Of a stretch of DNA of 64,000 nt, positions 10,401 to 19,216 are shown one piece after another. The first letter of the stretch is position 1. Every line of letters starts with the position of its first letter. The notes under the pieces were generated by a model, which ran no database searches, was not told where the DNA came from, and was given only the letters and a program-made list of their open reading frames with translations. The DNA lies in the NCBI RefSeq assembly GCF_015476545.1, contig NZ_JADMKV010000019.1:1-64000 (forward strand). The letters are read 5' to 3'. This stretch comes from Methylobacter sp. BlB1. GTDB taxonomy: Bacteria > Pseudomonadota > Gammaproteobacteria > Methylococcales > Methylomonadaceae. The position numbers and the translations under genes are program-made.

Positions 10401-10719
10401 TATGGCAGATGATCTGCTCGGCCTGCAGCTGGTAATCGGCATCCAGCGCCGCCATAATATCGCTGTCGTCTATGCGTCCTGCCCTGTAATGGGCCCGGCT
10501 GTGCGCTTCGGGCAGATAGCCGTGAGTGCCGATCAGGGTTTCGAAGGCGGCCAGCGCCTCTTCAAACGGCAGGTGCTGAAAACCGTGCAGCGTGTTGTGA
10601 TGCACGAAATCGAGAATAGGCGCCTGTCCGGGCAGCACATGATCCAGGTGATCCAGCGCCTTGGTAATTTGCGCGCGCAACTGGTCTATATCGCGGGATT
10701 TTAATGGTGAAATTTGCAT
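7435..10719 (-). CDS. dabA: DabA, zinc protein of the inorganic-carbon transporter (DUF2309), long form
   Basis: A 1094-residue cytoplasmic/peripheral protein of the DUF2309 family, thought to hydrate CO2 vectorially with DabB. The predicted zinc ligands are C566 and D568 (FIMCMDERE), H757 (ALAGHGS) and C772 (HDCGACGG). The 15-residue H-to-C spacing equals that reported for Halothiobacillus DabA2 (H524/C539), and the C-x-D pair matches C351/D353. About 215 extra residues precede the zinc site compared with that protein, so this is a long DabA. It lies between a NuoM-like gene and dabB on one strand, with gaps of 22 and 4 bases. Long open frames on the other strand here are shadows of its GC-rich codons. 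Confidence 0.92.
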   Translation of the reverse strand: MQISPLKSRDIDQLRAQITKALDHLDHVLPGQAPILDFVHHNTLHGFQHLPFEEALAAFETLIGTHGYLPEAHSRAHYRAGRIDDSDIMAALDADYQLQAEQIICHTDDNTIRRKDIYRIALLFDLPSITVSQLNWQIEEMAALEAVQADVPEPARSRLSASDVRPLWESILAKFDMEQASLHPEDLLELSMEQAEDWLAQARYISKGKGGNHATLHQHMQQLGRQALDDLLAKLGDSMSLRGFILTLTGIDILDSVRPQLIRICASGMDEGLAPWPIPERSRLGLYGAWRATAAYDANPFLHELPDWQQIMAELPEDAVDAIILQLTHLEIPQADWEGYLRRLALEIPGWSGLINWRQHHPHYHAENDAKPKLADYLAIRLTLDRLWLNQICRETWLIEAKLSSIKSYFSKNLSEFIVRSQLYQGDLPEYLTDQAESLMFLAGSERHERANWQQLADMIGIWRSSPLAEQQAERNHTIYCSGWRLFRLCQHLGLKAADIRMLKKNDLKLMLSVLDEFDAAARGKVWLNAYERHYRNELFQSLRANHNRGRWVRRAMRPEAQFIMCMDEREESFRRHLEELNPAIETLGVAGFFGIPMNYKGLDATHVTPLCPVVVTPAHEVNEVVKPGHEETLSAHQKGLRLYHRLSYLLYQCLRRNLVISHVAVDLLAPFTLIGMLGKTLMPGYHKAIIDWQRRNIAPPVATELLLTSTDTATPASAEQPKLGFTDSEQAERVAALLRALGLTSGFAPIVALAGHGSTSQNNPHEAAHDCGACGGRQGGPNARAFAAMANRPEVRALLAEQNIVIPDDCWFIGMQHDTCSDAITWYDLDAIPASLRKEFERFRTCISRAQELSAHERCRRFFSADRSASPVQAFQHVTLRSQDLTQVRPEFGHATNAAAVIGRRALTQGLFLDRRVFLISYDPTQDPEGAILESILLTAGPVGAGINLEYYFSTIDNERFGCGTKIPHNVTGMFGVMEGAASDLRTGLPKQMVEIHEPMRLQIVVEAKTKVLEQIYARQDSLRELIGGGWVHLSAKDPDSGDIFIFERGKGFVPWQAEARELPVCASSPDCYRGRTEPVSPILIKQPELWGV

Positions 10720-10741
10720 GGTTTAAAACTCGCTCTGTACC

Positions 10742-12208
10742 CTAATGGCTATGAATGATCTGGCTATTCATTTCAAAAAGGGTTGCCGACGACAGATTGA
10801 TCAGCGGCTCAGGCATCAATCCGAAAGCCACGATACAGACTACCAGCAGGCCGGCGGCGACTAACTCTGTAGAGCGCAGGTCTTCGATCTGCTGCATCTG
10901 GGGTCTTACCGGTCCGGTAAACAGCATGCCGATAGTACGCATCGCATAAGCGGCGCTGATCAGTATGCTCAGACTGAAGAACACCATTAATGCGCCCCAT
11001 TGCTGAAAGCCGCCGATTATAGCATGCAGTTCGGCGACAAAACCGACCGAGCCGGGCAACCCCATCGCCGCCAGCAAGGTCAAGGTCGTAAACAGCGCGA
11101 AACGCGGCATGACCTGGACCAGAGAACTGTAGTCCTGAATGTTGCGGGTATGCGTGCGTTCATAGAGCAGGCCCACCAGCAGAAACAGGGCTCCGGCGAT
11201 CAGGCCGTGCGCGGTCATCTGCAGGACCGCGCCGAGAAACCCTGCTTCATTCAGCGTGGCAATGCCCAATAAAACGACCCCCATATGGCTGACCGATGAA
11301 TAAGCGACCATCGCTTTCAGATCGCGTTGCCGCCAGGCCAGCAAGCCGCCGTATAGCATGCCGAACACGGCCAGGAAAACCAGCAGCGGTTGCAGGGTCT
11401 GCGTGGCTGTCGGCAGCATGACCGCCGCCCGCAGCAAGCCATAAGCGCCCATTTTCAGCAGAATGCCGGACAGCAGGATACTGACCGGGCTCGGCGCTTC
11501 GACGTGCGCCAGCGGCAGCCAGCCGTGCAGCGGAAAAATTGGCATCTTGACGCCGAAGCCGATCAGGAAGCCGAGCAGGACCCAAACCTGCTGATCTTTC
11601 GGCATATTTTCCGATACGTGCACCATCGCGCTCATCAAGGAGACGTGCTCCGGCACATACTCATAAACCGCGATCAGGCTGATCAGCATGAAAATCGAAC
11701 CGCCCATCGTATACAGCACAAAATTCAGGCTGGCCGCATGGCGACGCTTGCCGCCCCAGCGGTCGATCAGGAAAAACAGCGGGATCAGGGTCACTTCCCA
11801 GAAGATATAGAAGACCGCCCAGTCCTGAGCCAGAAACACGCCCAGCATGCCGAACTCAAGCAGCAACATGCAGATGTAATAGCCTTTGACGCGGCGGGTA
11901 ATGCTGAAAGAGGCCAGCAGGGCGATTGACATCAACAAGGTCGCCAGCACCAGCATCGGCATGGAGAGCCCATCCAGCCCCAGTGCATAGGCACTGCCCA
12001 GCTTAGGATTGAGCGGAAAGTACTCGTAAAATTGCAGACCGGCATCATGCCCGTCATATTGGGCAGCCAGCCAGCAGCTCAGCAACAAAACGAAAGTTGC
12101 GAACAAATTACCGAGACCACGGATGATCTGAGTGTTCTGGCCCGGCGTTAATGCTAGCACTAACGCGCCCACGGCCGGTGTCCAGAGCAGTATGCTAAGA
12201 ATCCCCAT
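10742..12208 (-). CDS. NuoM-like antiporter-type subunit, first gene of the DAB run
   Basis: A 488-residue polytopic membrane protein with the full set of canonical NuoM residues: E138 (FYIFWEVTLIP), K221 (GFGVKMPIFPLHGWLP), K252 (GILLKMGAYG), H334 (TAHGLIAG) and E393 (GFVAELH). It appears competent for ion translocation. It is the promoter-proximal gene of the five-gene run, 22 bases ahead of dabA, with AGGATA upstream of the ATG. No other complex I subunits are nearby, so a respiratory role is unlikely; an extra pumping module for the DAB complex is the simplest reading. Confidence 0.87.
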   Translation of the reverse strand: MGILSILLWTPAVGALVLALTPGQNTQIIRGLGNLFATFVLLLSCWLAAQYDGHDAGLQFYEYFPLNPKLGSAYALGLDGLSMPMLVLATLLMSIALLASFSITRRVKGYYICMLLLEFGMLGVFLAQDWAVFYIFWEVTLIPLFFLIDRWGGKRRHAASLNFVLYTMGGSIFMLISLIAVYEYVPEHVSLMSAMVHVSENMPKDQQVWVLLGFLIGFGVKMPIFPLHGWLPLAHVEAPSPVSILLSGILLKMGAYGLLRAAVMLPTATQTLQPLLVFLAVFGMLYGGLLAWRQRDLKAMVAYSSVSHMGVVLLGIATLNEAGFLGAVLQMTAHGLIAGALFLLVGLLYERTHTRNIQDYSSLVQVMPRFALFTTLTLLAAMGLPGSVGFVAELHAIIGGFQQWGALMVFFSLSILISAAYAMRTIGMLFTGPVRPQMQQIEDLRSTELVAAGLLVVCIVAFGLMPEPLINLSSATLFEMNSQIIHSH

Positions 12209-12423
12209 GTTTGCTATTTATCCTGTGGAGTGTCGGATACTCGATGTAGCCTGTGTTACAAATGGTCAGTTTTATCGTCAAGTCGTCTGTATCTGAAAAT
12301 ACTATGCCGTTTTCTTTGCTGAAGCCTGCGGGCGGCTTGATGCAATAAAGCCTTCAGTGAAACTTGTATCTATATGATGAATATCGGATCGAAATACTAT
12401 GGATACCATTATCTTCTTGCCCC

Positions 12424-12825
12424 TCAAGTAAACACCCAAAAGCATATGCCGGCAAAACCGGCCGAGCAGACTGTTACCAGTTTTGCTTTCTCAACGAGAG
12501 AACCTTCCTGCCAGTAACGGCTTATAGCCGCTATATAAATCGCTTTCCTGCCCTGCAGATAGCTGTAGAACCGTGGCGCCGCGCGCCATAAGCGATAGAG
12601 TGCGAACGCGATCCCTGCCAGAATCAGATAAAACACGACGATCTGACTCTGCCGGCGCGTGGCATGAAAAACATGCTCGATCAACTCTTCGAGCCCAAGC
12701 TCGAACCATTCGAACGCGATATGGAGAAACACAAGCAACGAGTGCAACAGCACATCATAAGTACTGATCAAGACCCCGATCAGAGCCGCCTGCACGATAA
12801 TTTTCTGATGAGCTTTCAACATCAT
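12424..12825 (-). CDS. Small conserved membrane protein A (paralogue of 19217-19621)
   Basis: A 133-residue protein with about three hydrophobic segments (near residues 10-35, 62-80 and 112-132). I do not recognise a named family. It aligns without gaps over its first 66 residues with the protein at 19217-19621. Shared positions are D24, H35, F38, E39, E42, G44, E50, H51, F53, H54, Q61, I62, V64, F65 and Y66, and the C-terminal part shares YWQE.SL..K. The conserved acid/histidine set could bind a metal, which is speculation. It sits between the SulP gene and the DAB run on the same strand, with GAGGATGAGG before the ATG. Confidence 0.75.
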   Translation of the reverse strand: MMLKAHQKIIVQAALIGVLISTYDVLLHSLLVFLHIAFEWFELGLEELIEHVFHATRRQSQIVVFYLILAGIAFALYRLWRAAPRFYSYLQGRKAIYIAAISRYWQEGSLVEKAKLVTVCSAGFAGICFWVFT

Positions 12826-13204
12826 GCCTCATCCTCAGGATTTCGTAAACATCGGAGTAACTCCGCATTTTTTCGGCCTCGAAGTCCTCCTGCCCAAAAG
12901 ACCGGAAGCAGTCTGACAGAGGCTCGCGCCGCCGTTACCATCCTTCCTGAACCCTATTCGCAGCCTGAATATCCCCTTCCGAAAAAGGTGCTGGGCCTTT
13001 AACCCAGATTACGCATGACGCGTCCGAATATGAGTTCGATTGTATTGGCGCGACCTTTCAGGGACCTTTCAACGCTTAAGCCTTATTTAATCTCGCTTGC
13101 GGCAGGCCAGGGCCGGAAACAACCTATGGCCGTGCATCCCGTCCATAGAAGACGGCCTTTGCTTGACCTGCGGCAGGACTGGGAACAGCCTGCCGCAGGA
13201 TCGG
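12826..13204. other. Intergenic region with a perfect hairpin downstream of the SulP gene
   Basis: No supportable gene. An 11-base perfect inverted repeat (CCTGCGGCAGG at 13167-13177 and its complement at 13189-13199, loop 11) lies six bases past the SulP stop codon on the minus strand. No T-run follows, so it is at best a Rho-dependent or processing hairpin. The rest should hold the promoter of the small membrane protein at 12424-12825, but I cannot pick out a convincing one. Confidence 0.5.
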
Positions 13205-14893
13205 TCAACTTGCCGCTTTTGAATCGATCACGGCTTGCATGCGCCCTTTCTTCAAAACCGGGGCGGCTTTCAAGTCAGGCTTGGCCTGGCTTTTTCCTTT
13301 GCCTTTCGAATCCTTGCTCAGCACTGCATCCGGCTTAGGCTCGGCCTGAATTTTTCCCTTGCCTTCCAGATCCAAAGCCTCGACCTTGATGTTATTGTCC
13401 TGGGCGCTGAGCATAAAGTCGTGAATGGTTTCGAGAATATCGTGATCGATAAACTGCGTTTTCGAGCCGTCAATCAGCACCGTACTGTTTTCCTCGATCT
13501 GATCGAAGTATTGTCTAAGCCGGGCACGATTTAAAAAAGTGACGTCTTTGTTCAGGCTGAGAACATAACGATCATCGGTTTTAGTCAGCGAAATGGCGGC
13601 ATGGTAATTGGCCCGAACCACATAGTAAAGGCCGACCGCTATACCCACTCCGATGCCTTTTAACAAGTCCGTCGCCAGAATCGCCACAATCGTTACCACG
13701 AACGGCACCAATTGGCTCCAGCCCTTATGGAAAAACTCGACGAAGATTTTCGGCTTGGCCAGTTTATAACCGGTTTGCAGCAATATCGCCGCCAGACAGG
13801 ACAACGGAATATTGTTGAGAAAGCGCGCGAAAAACATCACGCTGAGCAGCAGAAACAAGCCATGCGTGAAACTCGACACTTTGGTCTGTCCGCCGGCATT
13901 GATGTTGGCAGCACTACGCACGATGACAGCCGTGATAGGTATACCGCCAATCAAGCCGCTGACCATATTGCCGATACCCTGAGCCTTCAATTCGCGATTG
14001 GTCGGCGCCACGCGTTTGAGCGGGTCCATTTTATCGGCCGCTTCGAGGCTCAGCAGGGTTTCAAGACTGGCGATGATCGCAATCGTCAAAGCCACCGTAT
14101 AAATTTCGGGCTTAGCCAGAAAACTGAAATCGGGAAAGGTGAACAGATTGAGAAAATCTTCCGGTCTTTCCGTGACCGGCAGCGAGACCAGATGCTTGCT
14201 GGAGATCGCCCATTCCGGCGCCATGCGTAAGGCCATCATATTGTAAATGATGCCCCAAGCAACGACCAGCAGCGCACCGGGGATCAGCCGGAATAAGGCC
14301 ACCCGCTTGACAAAGCTGCTCTCCCATATCGCCAGGATCAGCAGCGACACGAAGCTGACGACGGCGGCGCCGGGCGAAATCGCCTTTAACGCGCCCATCA
14401 TGGATTGGGCAGTCTCCCGGACAGTTTCGCCGATATACACTTCGTCGAGTTCAAAACTGGCGTCATAACCTATGGCGTGGGGAATCTGTTTCATGATCAG
14501 AATCAAACCGATTGCGGCCAGCATGCCTTCAATGACTGCCGAGGGAAAATAAGCGCCGATCGCGCCGGCCCTGAGAAAGCCCAGTATGAGCTGAAGCATG
14601 CCCGCCAGCACGACGGCGACCAGAAAGCCCTGAAAACTGCCCAAATGATCGATGGCATTGAACACGATCACGGTCAGGCCCGCGGCCGGTCCGGAAACGC
14701 TGAGTTGGGAACCGCTCGCCCAGGCGATGACCAGCCCGCCGACCATGCCCGCGATCAGCCCGGAAAACAATGGCGCGCCGGATGCCAGCGCCACGCCCAG
14801 ACAAAGCGGCAAGGCGACCAGAAACACGACCAGCCCGGCCGGTATATCGTGATGCAGATGCTTTAAATAATAACTGAGATGCTTGTGAATCAT
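13205..14893 (-). CDS. SulP-family anion transporter with STAS domain, probable bicarbonate uptake
   Basis: A 562-residue inner-membrane protein. About 12-14 membrane segments span residues 15-430, with the SulP signature SGPAAGLTVIVFNAI near residues 67-81. A STAS domain follows (about 435-505, core VLIDGSKTQFIDHDILETI). SulP proteins exchange or co-transport anions such as sulfate or bicarbonate; BicA of cyanobacteria is the bicarbonate precedent. Substrate is inferred from context: a beta-carbonic anhydrase and DabAB lie on the same strand. The last 55 residues are Lys/Pro-rich with imperfect repeats (KGKIQAEPKPD, KGKSQAKPDL), unusual for the family. Confidence 0.85.
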   Translation of the reverse strand: MIHKHLSYYLKHLHHDIPAGLVVFLVALPLCLGVALASGAPLFSGLIAGMVGGLVIAWASGSQLSVSGPAAGLTVIVFNAIDHLGSFQGFLVAVVLAGMLQLILGFLRAGAIGAYFPSAVIEGMLAAIGLILIMKQIPHAIGYDASFELDEVYIGETVRETAQSMMGALKAISPGAAVVSFVSLLILAIWESSFVKRVALFRLIPGALLVVAWGIIYNMMALRMAPEWAISSKHLVSLPVTERPEDFLNLFTFPDFSFLAKPEIYTVALTIAIIASLETLLSLEAADKMDPLKRVAPTNRELKAQGIGNMVSGLIGGIPITAVIVRSAANINAGGQTKVSSFTHGLFLLLSVMFFARFLNNIPLSCLAAILLQTGYKLAKPKIFVEFFHKGWSQLVPFVVTIVAILATDLLKGIGVGIAVGLYYVVRANYHAAISLTKTDDRYVLSLNKDVTFLNRARLRQYFDQIEENSTVLIDGSKTQFIDHDILETIHDFMLSAQDNNIKVEALDLEGKGKIQAEPKPDAVLSKDSKGKGKSQAKPDLKAAPVLKKGRMQAVIDSKAAS

Positions 14894-15027
14894 ATGCCCG
14901 CTCCTATGCTGGAGTTGTATTTAGTTTTATATCGAATCCTGGTCTGCACTTTATATTGAATCCTGGTCTGAACCCGCTGGACTTATCCAAATCAGCCGTC
15001 CGCTGTAATTGTCAGTCTTATAAATCA

Positions 15028-15897
15028 TCAAGGCTTTATCACCATGAAAGTCGTGTGGACAGCCCGGATCAGGGTTGCCGTTGTGCTGCCGATGGGCTGA
15101 TGGTCAAGCCCGGTCCGCCCTATCGCCGCCATAACGACCAGGTTGTAATGCTGCCCGATGATATGTTCGCGAATCGCGTTGTGAGCCGAGTCGGCGCCAT
15201 GGACGACAAAACATTTCGAATTGCCGGCAAGATCCGGCAGATGCCGTTCGGCGATTTCATGCAGTTTTTCCAGCCGTTCCTGTTTCTGCTGCTCGAATTG
15301 TTCAGGATTGTGCAAGTCGCCGCACAAGGCATGGAACAAATGCACTTCGGCGCCGGAAGCCTGCGCGATATCCTGCGCGTAAGGCAGCGCCGCCAGGGAA
15401 TTCGAAGAAAAATCGGTAGGGACAAGAATTTTACGGAAGGGCGTAAAGCCGGATTCGTCCTCTACGATGACAATGGGTCGATTGCCGAAACGGAGCACTT
15501 TTTCGGCCACCGAGCCCATTAACATGCGCATGAAGCCGGTTCTGCCGTGGCTGCTCATGACGATCATGTCAAACCGGCTGGATGCCTCAACGATAGCCTG
15601 AGCCGGTTTGCGGTCCTGCGCGGCGACACTGTCATCCAGAATGCCGTTGTCCACCGACTCCAGGGCGAACTGCCGGAGTTTGGCCTTTATGGCCTGCTCG
15701 ATAGTAGCCGGATCGCCATTGGCGTGAAAACTGTCGACGTCATAGTGAAAACCGTCCATGTTCGAATACAGATCATAGGCATGAAATGGTGAGATCCGGC
15801 CTTTATAGATGCGCGCCAATTCCTGAGCGACGGGCAGCGCTTTACGGCTAAAATCTGAAAAATCGACAGGGACAAGAATTTTTAGTCCTTTGTTCAT
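15028..15897 (-). CDS. Tandem universal stress protein (two UspA domains)
   Basis: A 289-residue soluble protein with two UspA folds. The first (about residues 5-147) ends in the nucleotide-binding pattern SSHGRTGFMRMLMGSVAEKVL. The second (about 155-289) keeps AAIGRTGLDHQPIGSTTATLI. Tandem Usp proteins bind ATP and act as stress or regulatory proteins; a specific role is unknown. It lies between the carbonic anhydrase and SulP genes, 134 bases upstream of SulP on the same strand, which suggests a link to inorganic-carbon or pH homeostasis. Confidence 0.88.
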   Translation of the reverse strand: MNKGLKILVPVDFSDFSRKALPVAQELARIYKGRISPFHAYDLYSNMDGFHYDVDSFHANGDPATIEQAIKAKLRQFALESVDNGILDDSVAAQDRKPAQAIVEASSRFDMIVMSSHGRTGFMRMLMGSVAEKVLRFGNRPIVIVEDESGFTPFRKILVPTDFSSNSLAALPYAQDIAQASGAEVHLFHALCGDLHNPEQFEQQKQERLEKLHEIAERHLPDLAGNSKCFVVHGADSAHNAIREHIIGQHYNLVVMAAIGRTGLDHQPIGSTTATLIRAVHTTFMVIKP

Positions 15898-16204
15898 GTA
15901 TGAACTCCAAAACTATGGTTGGAAAATTAAAAAATCGGCTTCAGCAGTTCCGCGCCTGCAGATAAATTTTTTCTCTCGCATCACTCGCCCACAAGCAAAA
16001 AAAGTGCTACCAACGCCTTATGATTCATCAGCATATCGGCCAGACTAATATTCCTGGGCCGCTTGTGCAGAGTAAGCGGCCGTTGGCAGCATGAGGGGGC
16101 AATGATTGAGGAGAACGATTTTTTCATAGCGCAAATAATGCTACCGCTTAAGCGGGTCGCTGGCAGTATATCCAGGTTCAGACTTGCAAAGCCCAAGCCG
16201 TCAA
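15898..16204. other. Gap between carbonic anhydrase and Usp genes with two hairpins
   Basis: No supportable gene. Reading along the minus strand after the carbonic anhydrase stop, there is a 12-base palindrome CCGCTTAAGCGG (16144-16155). It is followed by a hairpin with arms GGCCGCTT (16057-16064) and AAGCGGCC (16074-16081). Both share AAGCGG. They could attenuate or protect the transcript; no T-run marks a classical terminator. Confidence 0.45.
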
Positions 16205-16891
16205 TCATCTTCGGCTGGAAACAAATTTCATTGCCGGTAACGCCATGTCCGCCTCGTGATAATCGTATTTAAAAATCGGATCAATTTCGGTATCGGGATA
16301 AAGCGTAACCAGCGGCTTCAGCAAGCCATCGTCCAGGCCATAGACCCATCCGTGCAAGGTGGGCCGGTTTTCTTCATGCCAGGCTTGCTGGATGATCGAG
16401 GTATGGGCCAGCGTCTGCACCTGTTCCTGAATATTCAGCTCAACCAACCGGTTCACTCGCGCTTCTTCAGTCGGCAATGCATCGATTTCAGCCCTGTTGA
16501 GGCGATAAACATCCTTGATATGCATGAGCCATTTATTGGTAAGGACCAGTTGAGAACTTTGTCTGCCCAAAGCGGCCTTGATGCCGCCGCAGCCATAATG
16601 CCCGCAAACGATGATATGTTTGACTTTCAGCACGGTGACCGCATATTGCAGCACGCTCAGGCAGTTGAAATCGGTTGAAATCATCTGGTTGGCGATGTTG
16701 CGATGAATAAACATCTCGCCAGGCTGCGCATTGACGATAATTTCCGCCGGCACCCGACTATCGGAACAACCGATCCAGAGAAACTCCGGTTTCTGCGTTT
16801 TAGCCAACTGGGCAAAGAACTCCGGGTCATGCGCTTTCTTTTCCCGGGCCCAGGCTTTATTTTCACTTAATAATTTTTCAAATGATTTCAT
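16205..16891 (-). CDS. Beta-class carbonic anhydrase
   Basis: A 228-residue cytosolic enzyme that interconverts CO2 and bicarbonate. Zinc ligands and the catalytic dyad are intact: C42, D44 and R46 (CSDSR), H98 and C101 (CGHYGCGG). I chose the ATG at 16891 because AAGGGAA precedes it and the family N-terminus (MKSFEKLLSENKAWA) starts there; a 13-residue upstream extension lacks support. It heads a minus-strand series (carbonic anhydrase, Usp, SulP, small membrane protein, DAB genes) and is divergent from a two-component system across a 155-base region. Confidence 0.95.
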   Translation of the reverse strand: MKSFEKLLSENKAWAREKKAHDPEFFAQLAKTQKPEFLWIGCSDSRVPAEIIVNAQPGEMFIHRNIANQMISTDFNCLSVLQYAVTVLKVKHIIVCGHYGCGGIKAALGRQSSQLVLTNKWLMHIKDVYRLNRAEIDALPTEEARVNRLVELNIQEQVQTLAHTSIIQQAWHEENRPTLHGWVYGLDDGLLKPLVTLYPDTEIDPIFKYDYHEADMALPAMKFVSSRR

Positions 16892-16961
16892 AGCGATTCC
16901 CTTAAATATTGACCATGAGAGCGTAATCAATAATTAATGTTATGCTTTCAACTTTATAGAA

Positions 16962-17031
16962 AAGGCGATTAGCGCCTTAACAATTTCGATTCGAAATTAT
17001 TTTATGCGCATAACCTTTCAAGAACCTTTCA
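16962..17031. promoter_or_regulatory. Shared control region of the carbonic anhydrase gene and two-component system
   Basis: Three symmetric elements sit in the divergent intergenic region. AAGGCG/CGCCTT form an inverted repeat (16962-16967 and 16973-16978). A perfect 17-base palindrome AATTTCGATTCGAAATT occupies 16982-16998. Two copies of AACCTTTCA lie 11 bases apart (17012-17020 and 17023-17031), a spacing of one helical turn typical of OmpR-type response-regulator direct repeats. The last ends 15 bases before the regulator start codon. Autoregulation and control of the carbonic anhydrase by the adjacent regulator are inference. Confidence 0.5.
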
Positions 17032-17046
17032 CATGAATTTGAATGT

Positions 17047-17718
17047 ATGAAAATTTTATTGATTGAAGACGATGCAGTTTTGGCGGATGGATTAATGCAT
17101 ACGTTAAGCGCCAATGGCTATTCGGTCACCTGCGCCACTACAGGTGGCTACGCCGAGCAACTGTTATTGTCGCAAGGCTTCGATTTAATCGTACTGGATC
17201 TGGGGCTGCCGGATGTGGATGGACTGCAATTGCTGCGCAGGTTCAGGCTGCGCAAGATACCTTTACCGATTTTGATCCTGACCGCTCGAGACGGCATCAA
17301 TGACAGAATCGAAGGCATCGAACAGGGCGCTGACGACTACATGACCAAACCGTTTGAACTGCGGGAATTTGAAGCGCGCGTTCGCGCTCTGATACGGCGC
17401 TGCTATGGCGGCTTTCGCAACGATATTGTTATCGGCAGGCTGGCGCTGGACACGCAAAACCACCAGGTACTGGCCGATGGCCAATCGATGCAACTGTCGG
17501 CTCGTGAATACGGCGTTCTGGAAATATTGCTGATACAGGCTGGCAAAGTCGTCAGTAAAGACCGTATCGCTCAGCGCCTGTCGGCTGACGGGGAGGCGCT
17601 CGCCGACAATGCCATCGAAGTCTATGTCCATCGCGTCAGAAAACGCATAGAGCCGTACGATGCCGTGATCCGGACAGTGCGCGGGCTGGGCTACTTGCTG
17701 GAGACGGCCGATGACTAA
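17047..17718 (+). CDS. OmpR/PhoB-family response regulator
   Basis: A 223-residue two-domain regulator. The receiver domain (1-115) carries the acidic pair in IEDDA (E7, D8, D9), phospho-acceptor D51 (VLDLGLPDVDG), a conserved threonine in LTARD and K101 (MTKPF). The winged-helix DNA-binding domain (about 125-220) ends with VRTVRGLGYLLE. The overall pattern resembles the TctD/QseB subgroup. The stop overlaps the sensor kinase start by eight bases. It is divergent from the carbonic anhydrase gene, which makes the inorganic-carbon island its most likely target, though nothing in the protein proves this. Confidence 0.92.
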   Translation: MKILLIEDDAVLADGLMHTLSANGYSVTCATTGGYAEQLLLSQGFDLIVLDLGLPDVDGLQLLRRFRLRKIPLPILILTARDGINDRIEGIEQGADDYMTKPFELREFEARVRALIRRCYGGFRNDIVIGRLALDTQNHQVLADGQSMQLSAREYGVLEILLIQAGKVVSKDRIAQRLSADGEALADNAIEVYVHRVRKRIEPYDAVIRTVRGLGYLLETADD

Positions 17719-19102
17719 AGTCAGAAGCCTCAAAACTGAAATTCTATTCCGGCTGATCATCCCGCTCATTTGCTTTGTCGCGATCGAGAGCGTGCTTTCC
17801 TACTTTGTTACGCTGCACTATGTCAATGAAACCTACGACCGCTGGCTGCTGGACTCGGCCCGGTCATTGACTCAGGAAATCAAGGTCAAAGACGGCAAGA
17901 TACGGGTGGAACTGCCGCCCGCCGCGCTGGAAATTTTCAAATGGGACGAGTTCGATAAAACCTTTTTCAAAATCATATCCTCCGAACAAGGCATGATCGT
18001 CGGAGACAGTTTTGTACCGGAATCATTTGATCCGGGCGCGAACTGGTCGCATCCGGTCTTTTTTGAGGACGAAGTTCGCGGAGAGCCGGTGCGGGTCGTA
18101 TCCATGCTGATCATTCGCGATGAGACGCCGGAGAAAATTTTTGTCCATGTCGCCGAAACGGTGAATAAGCGACGGTACATGATGATCGATATTTTGCTCG
18201 CCGACCTGGTTCCGCAGCTTATCCTGACATTGTTTACCGGCATTTATCTGCTGAGAGGATTAAAGCGAGGCCTGAAGCCTTTGCATACGCTGGCCGATGA
18301 AATCGCCCAACGCTCGCCGCGTGATCTGAGCCCTATCGCTGAAACGCACGTTTTTCTCGAAGTCCGCACCCTGACCGATACCATCAATGACTTGCTGGCC
18401 CGCTTGTCGGCAGCTATCGCCGCCCAGCAGCGGTTCGTCGCCAATGCCGCCCACCAATTGCGCACGCCGCTGGCCGGCCTGAAGCTGCAGGCTGAGCGCG
18501 CACTGCGCGAACAGGATCTGCCGGCCATGAAGCCGGCGCTGCAGCAAATGCAAAATTCCGCCGACCGCGCATCTCATACGATTACGCAATTGCTGGTGCT
18601 GGCGAAATCGGGCCCCATCGACGGCATGAATGAGCTAAAACCGGTCAATCTGGATGCTCTGGTCAAGGACACCTGCATAGACTGGGCGCCCAAAGCGCTG
18701 CAGCGAGAGATAGAACTCAGCTTCGAAGGCCCGAAACAGCCCGTATACGTGCGCGGCGATGAGGTATTGCTGCGGGAATTGCTGGGCAATCTGCTCGATA
18801 ATGCTATTGTGTATGGCAAAAAACACGGCAATATTATCGTCAAACTGAAACGCTTTCCCACACCCAGCCTGATTGTCGAGGATGATGGTCCCGGTATTCC
18901 CGACCTTGAGCGGGATAAAATTTTCGAACGCTTTTACCGCATACCGGGCAGTTCAGGCAACGGCTGCGGATTGGGTTTAGCGATCGTCAAGGAAATTGCC
19001 GATCTGCATAAAGCCCGGCTCGAGCTTAGCCTTATCAGCGCCGCAGGGGGTACGCGCGTTACTGTTTCATTTGGCAATCTTGCTACGAATCCAAAACCAT
19101 GA
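17711..19102 (+). CDS. Sensor histidine kinase (TctE-like)
   Basis: A 463-residue inner-membrane kinase. TM1 lies near residues 12-35, and a periplasmic sensor region resembling the 2CSK_N domain covers about 36-160. TM2 is near 165-182, followed by a HAMP-like linker. The H-box has phospho-acceptor H248 (NAAHQLRTPL), and the N-box (LGNLLDNAIVYG, near 350) and G-boxes (VEDDGPGIP, GCGLGLAIV) complete the ATPase. TctE-type sensors often detect organic anions, so a carboxylate or bicarbonate-related signal is conceivable but unproven. It forms a cognate pair with the overlapping regulator gene. Confidence 0.92.
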   Translation: MTKVRSLKTEILFRLIIPLICFVAIESVLSYFVTLHYVNETYDRWLLDSARSLTQEIKVKDGKIRVELPPAALEIFKWDEFDKTFFKIISSEQGMIVGDSFVPESFDPGANWSHPVFFEDEVRGEPVRVVSMLIIRDETPEKIFVHVAETVNKRRYMMIDILLADLVPQLILTLFTGIYLLRGLKRGLKPLHTLADEIAQRSPRDLSPIAETHVFLEVRTLTDTINDLLARLSAAIAAQQRFVANAAHQLRTPLAGLKLQAERALREQDLPAMKPALQQMQNSADRASHTITQLLVLAKSGPIDGMNELKPVNLDALVKDTCIDWAPKALQREIELSFEGPKQPVYVRGDEVLLRELLGNLLDNAIVYGKKHGNIIVKLKRFPTPSLIVEDDGPGIPDLERDKIFERFYRIPGSSGNGCGLGLAIVKEIADLHKARLELSLISAAGGTRVTVSFGNLATNPKP

Positions 19103-19216
19103 AGTCAGAACAGTCGGCTTGACGTATAATATCGAGACCAAACTAAAAGCAGTTTCCATTATCCATTTATTTTTCTATAGAACAATAACTTGATGTGACA
19201 AGCACAGGGATTACAG

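Noticed and set aside
2695-12208. Respiratory complex I operon
   Set aside because: Only antiporter-type subunits are present; NuoA-K hydrophilic and peripheral arm subunits are absent and DabA is embedded in the run.
13167-13199. Intrinsic terminator after the SulP gene
   Set aside because: The stem is perfect, but no T-run follows on either strand.
15981-16208. 75-codon minus-strand gene after the carbonic anhydrase
   Set aside because: No binding site, no homology recognised, and the frame overlaps the end of the carbonic anhydrase gene.
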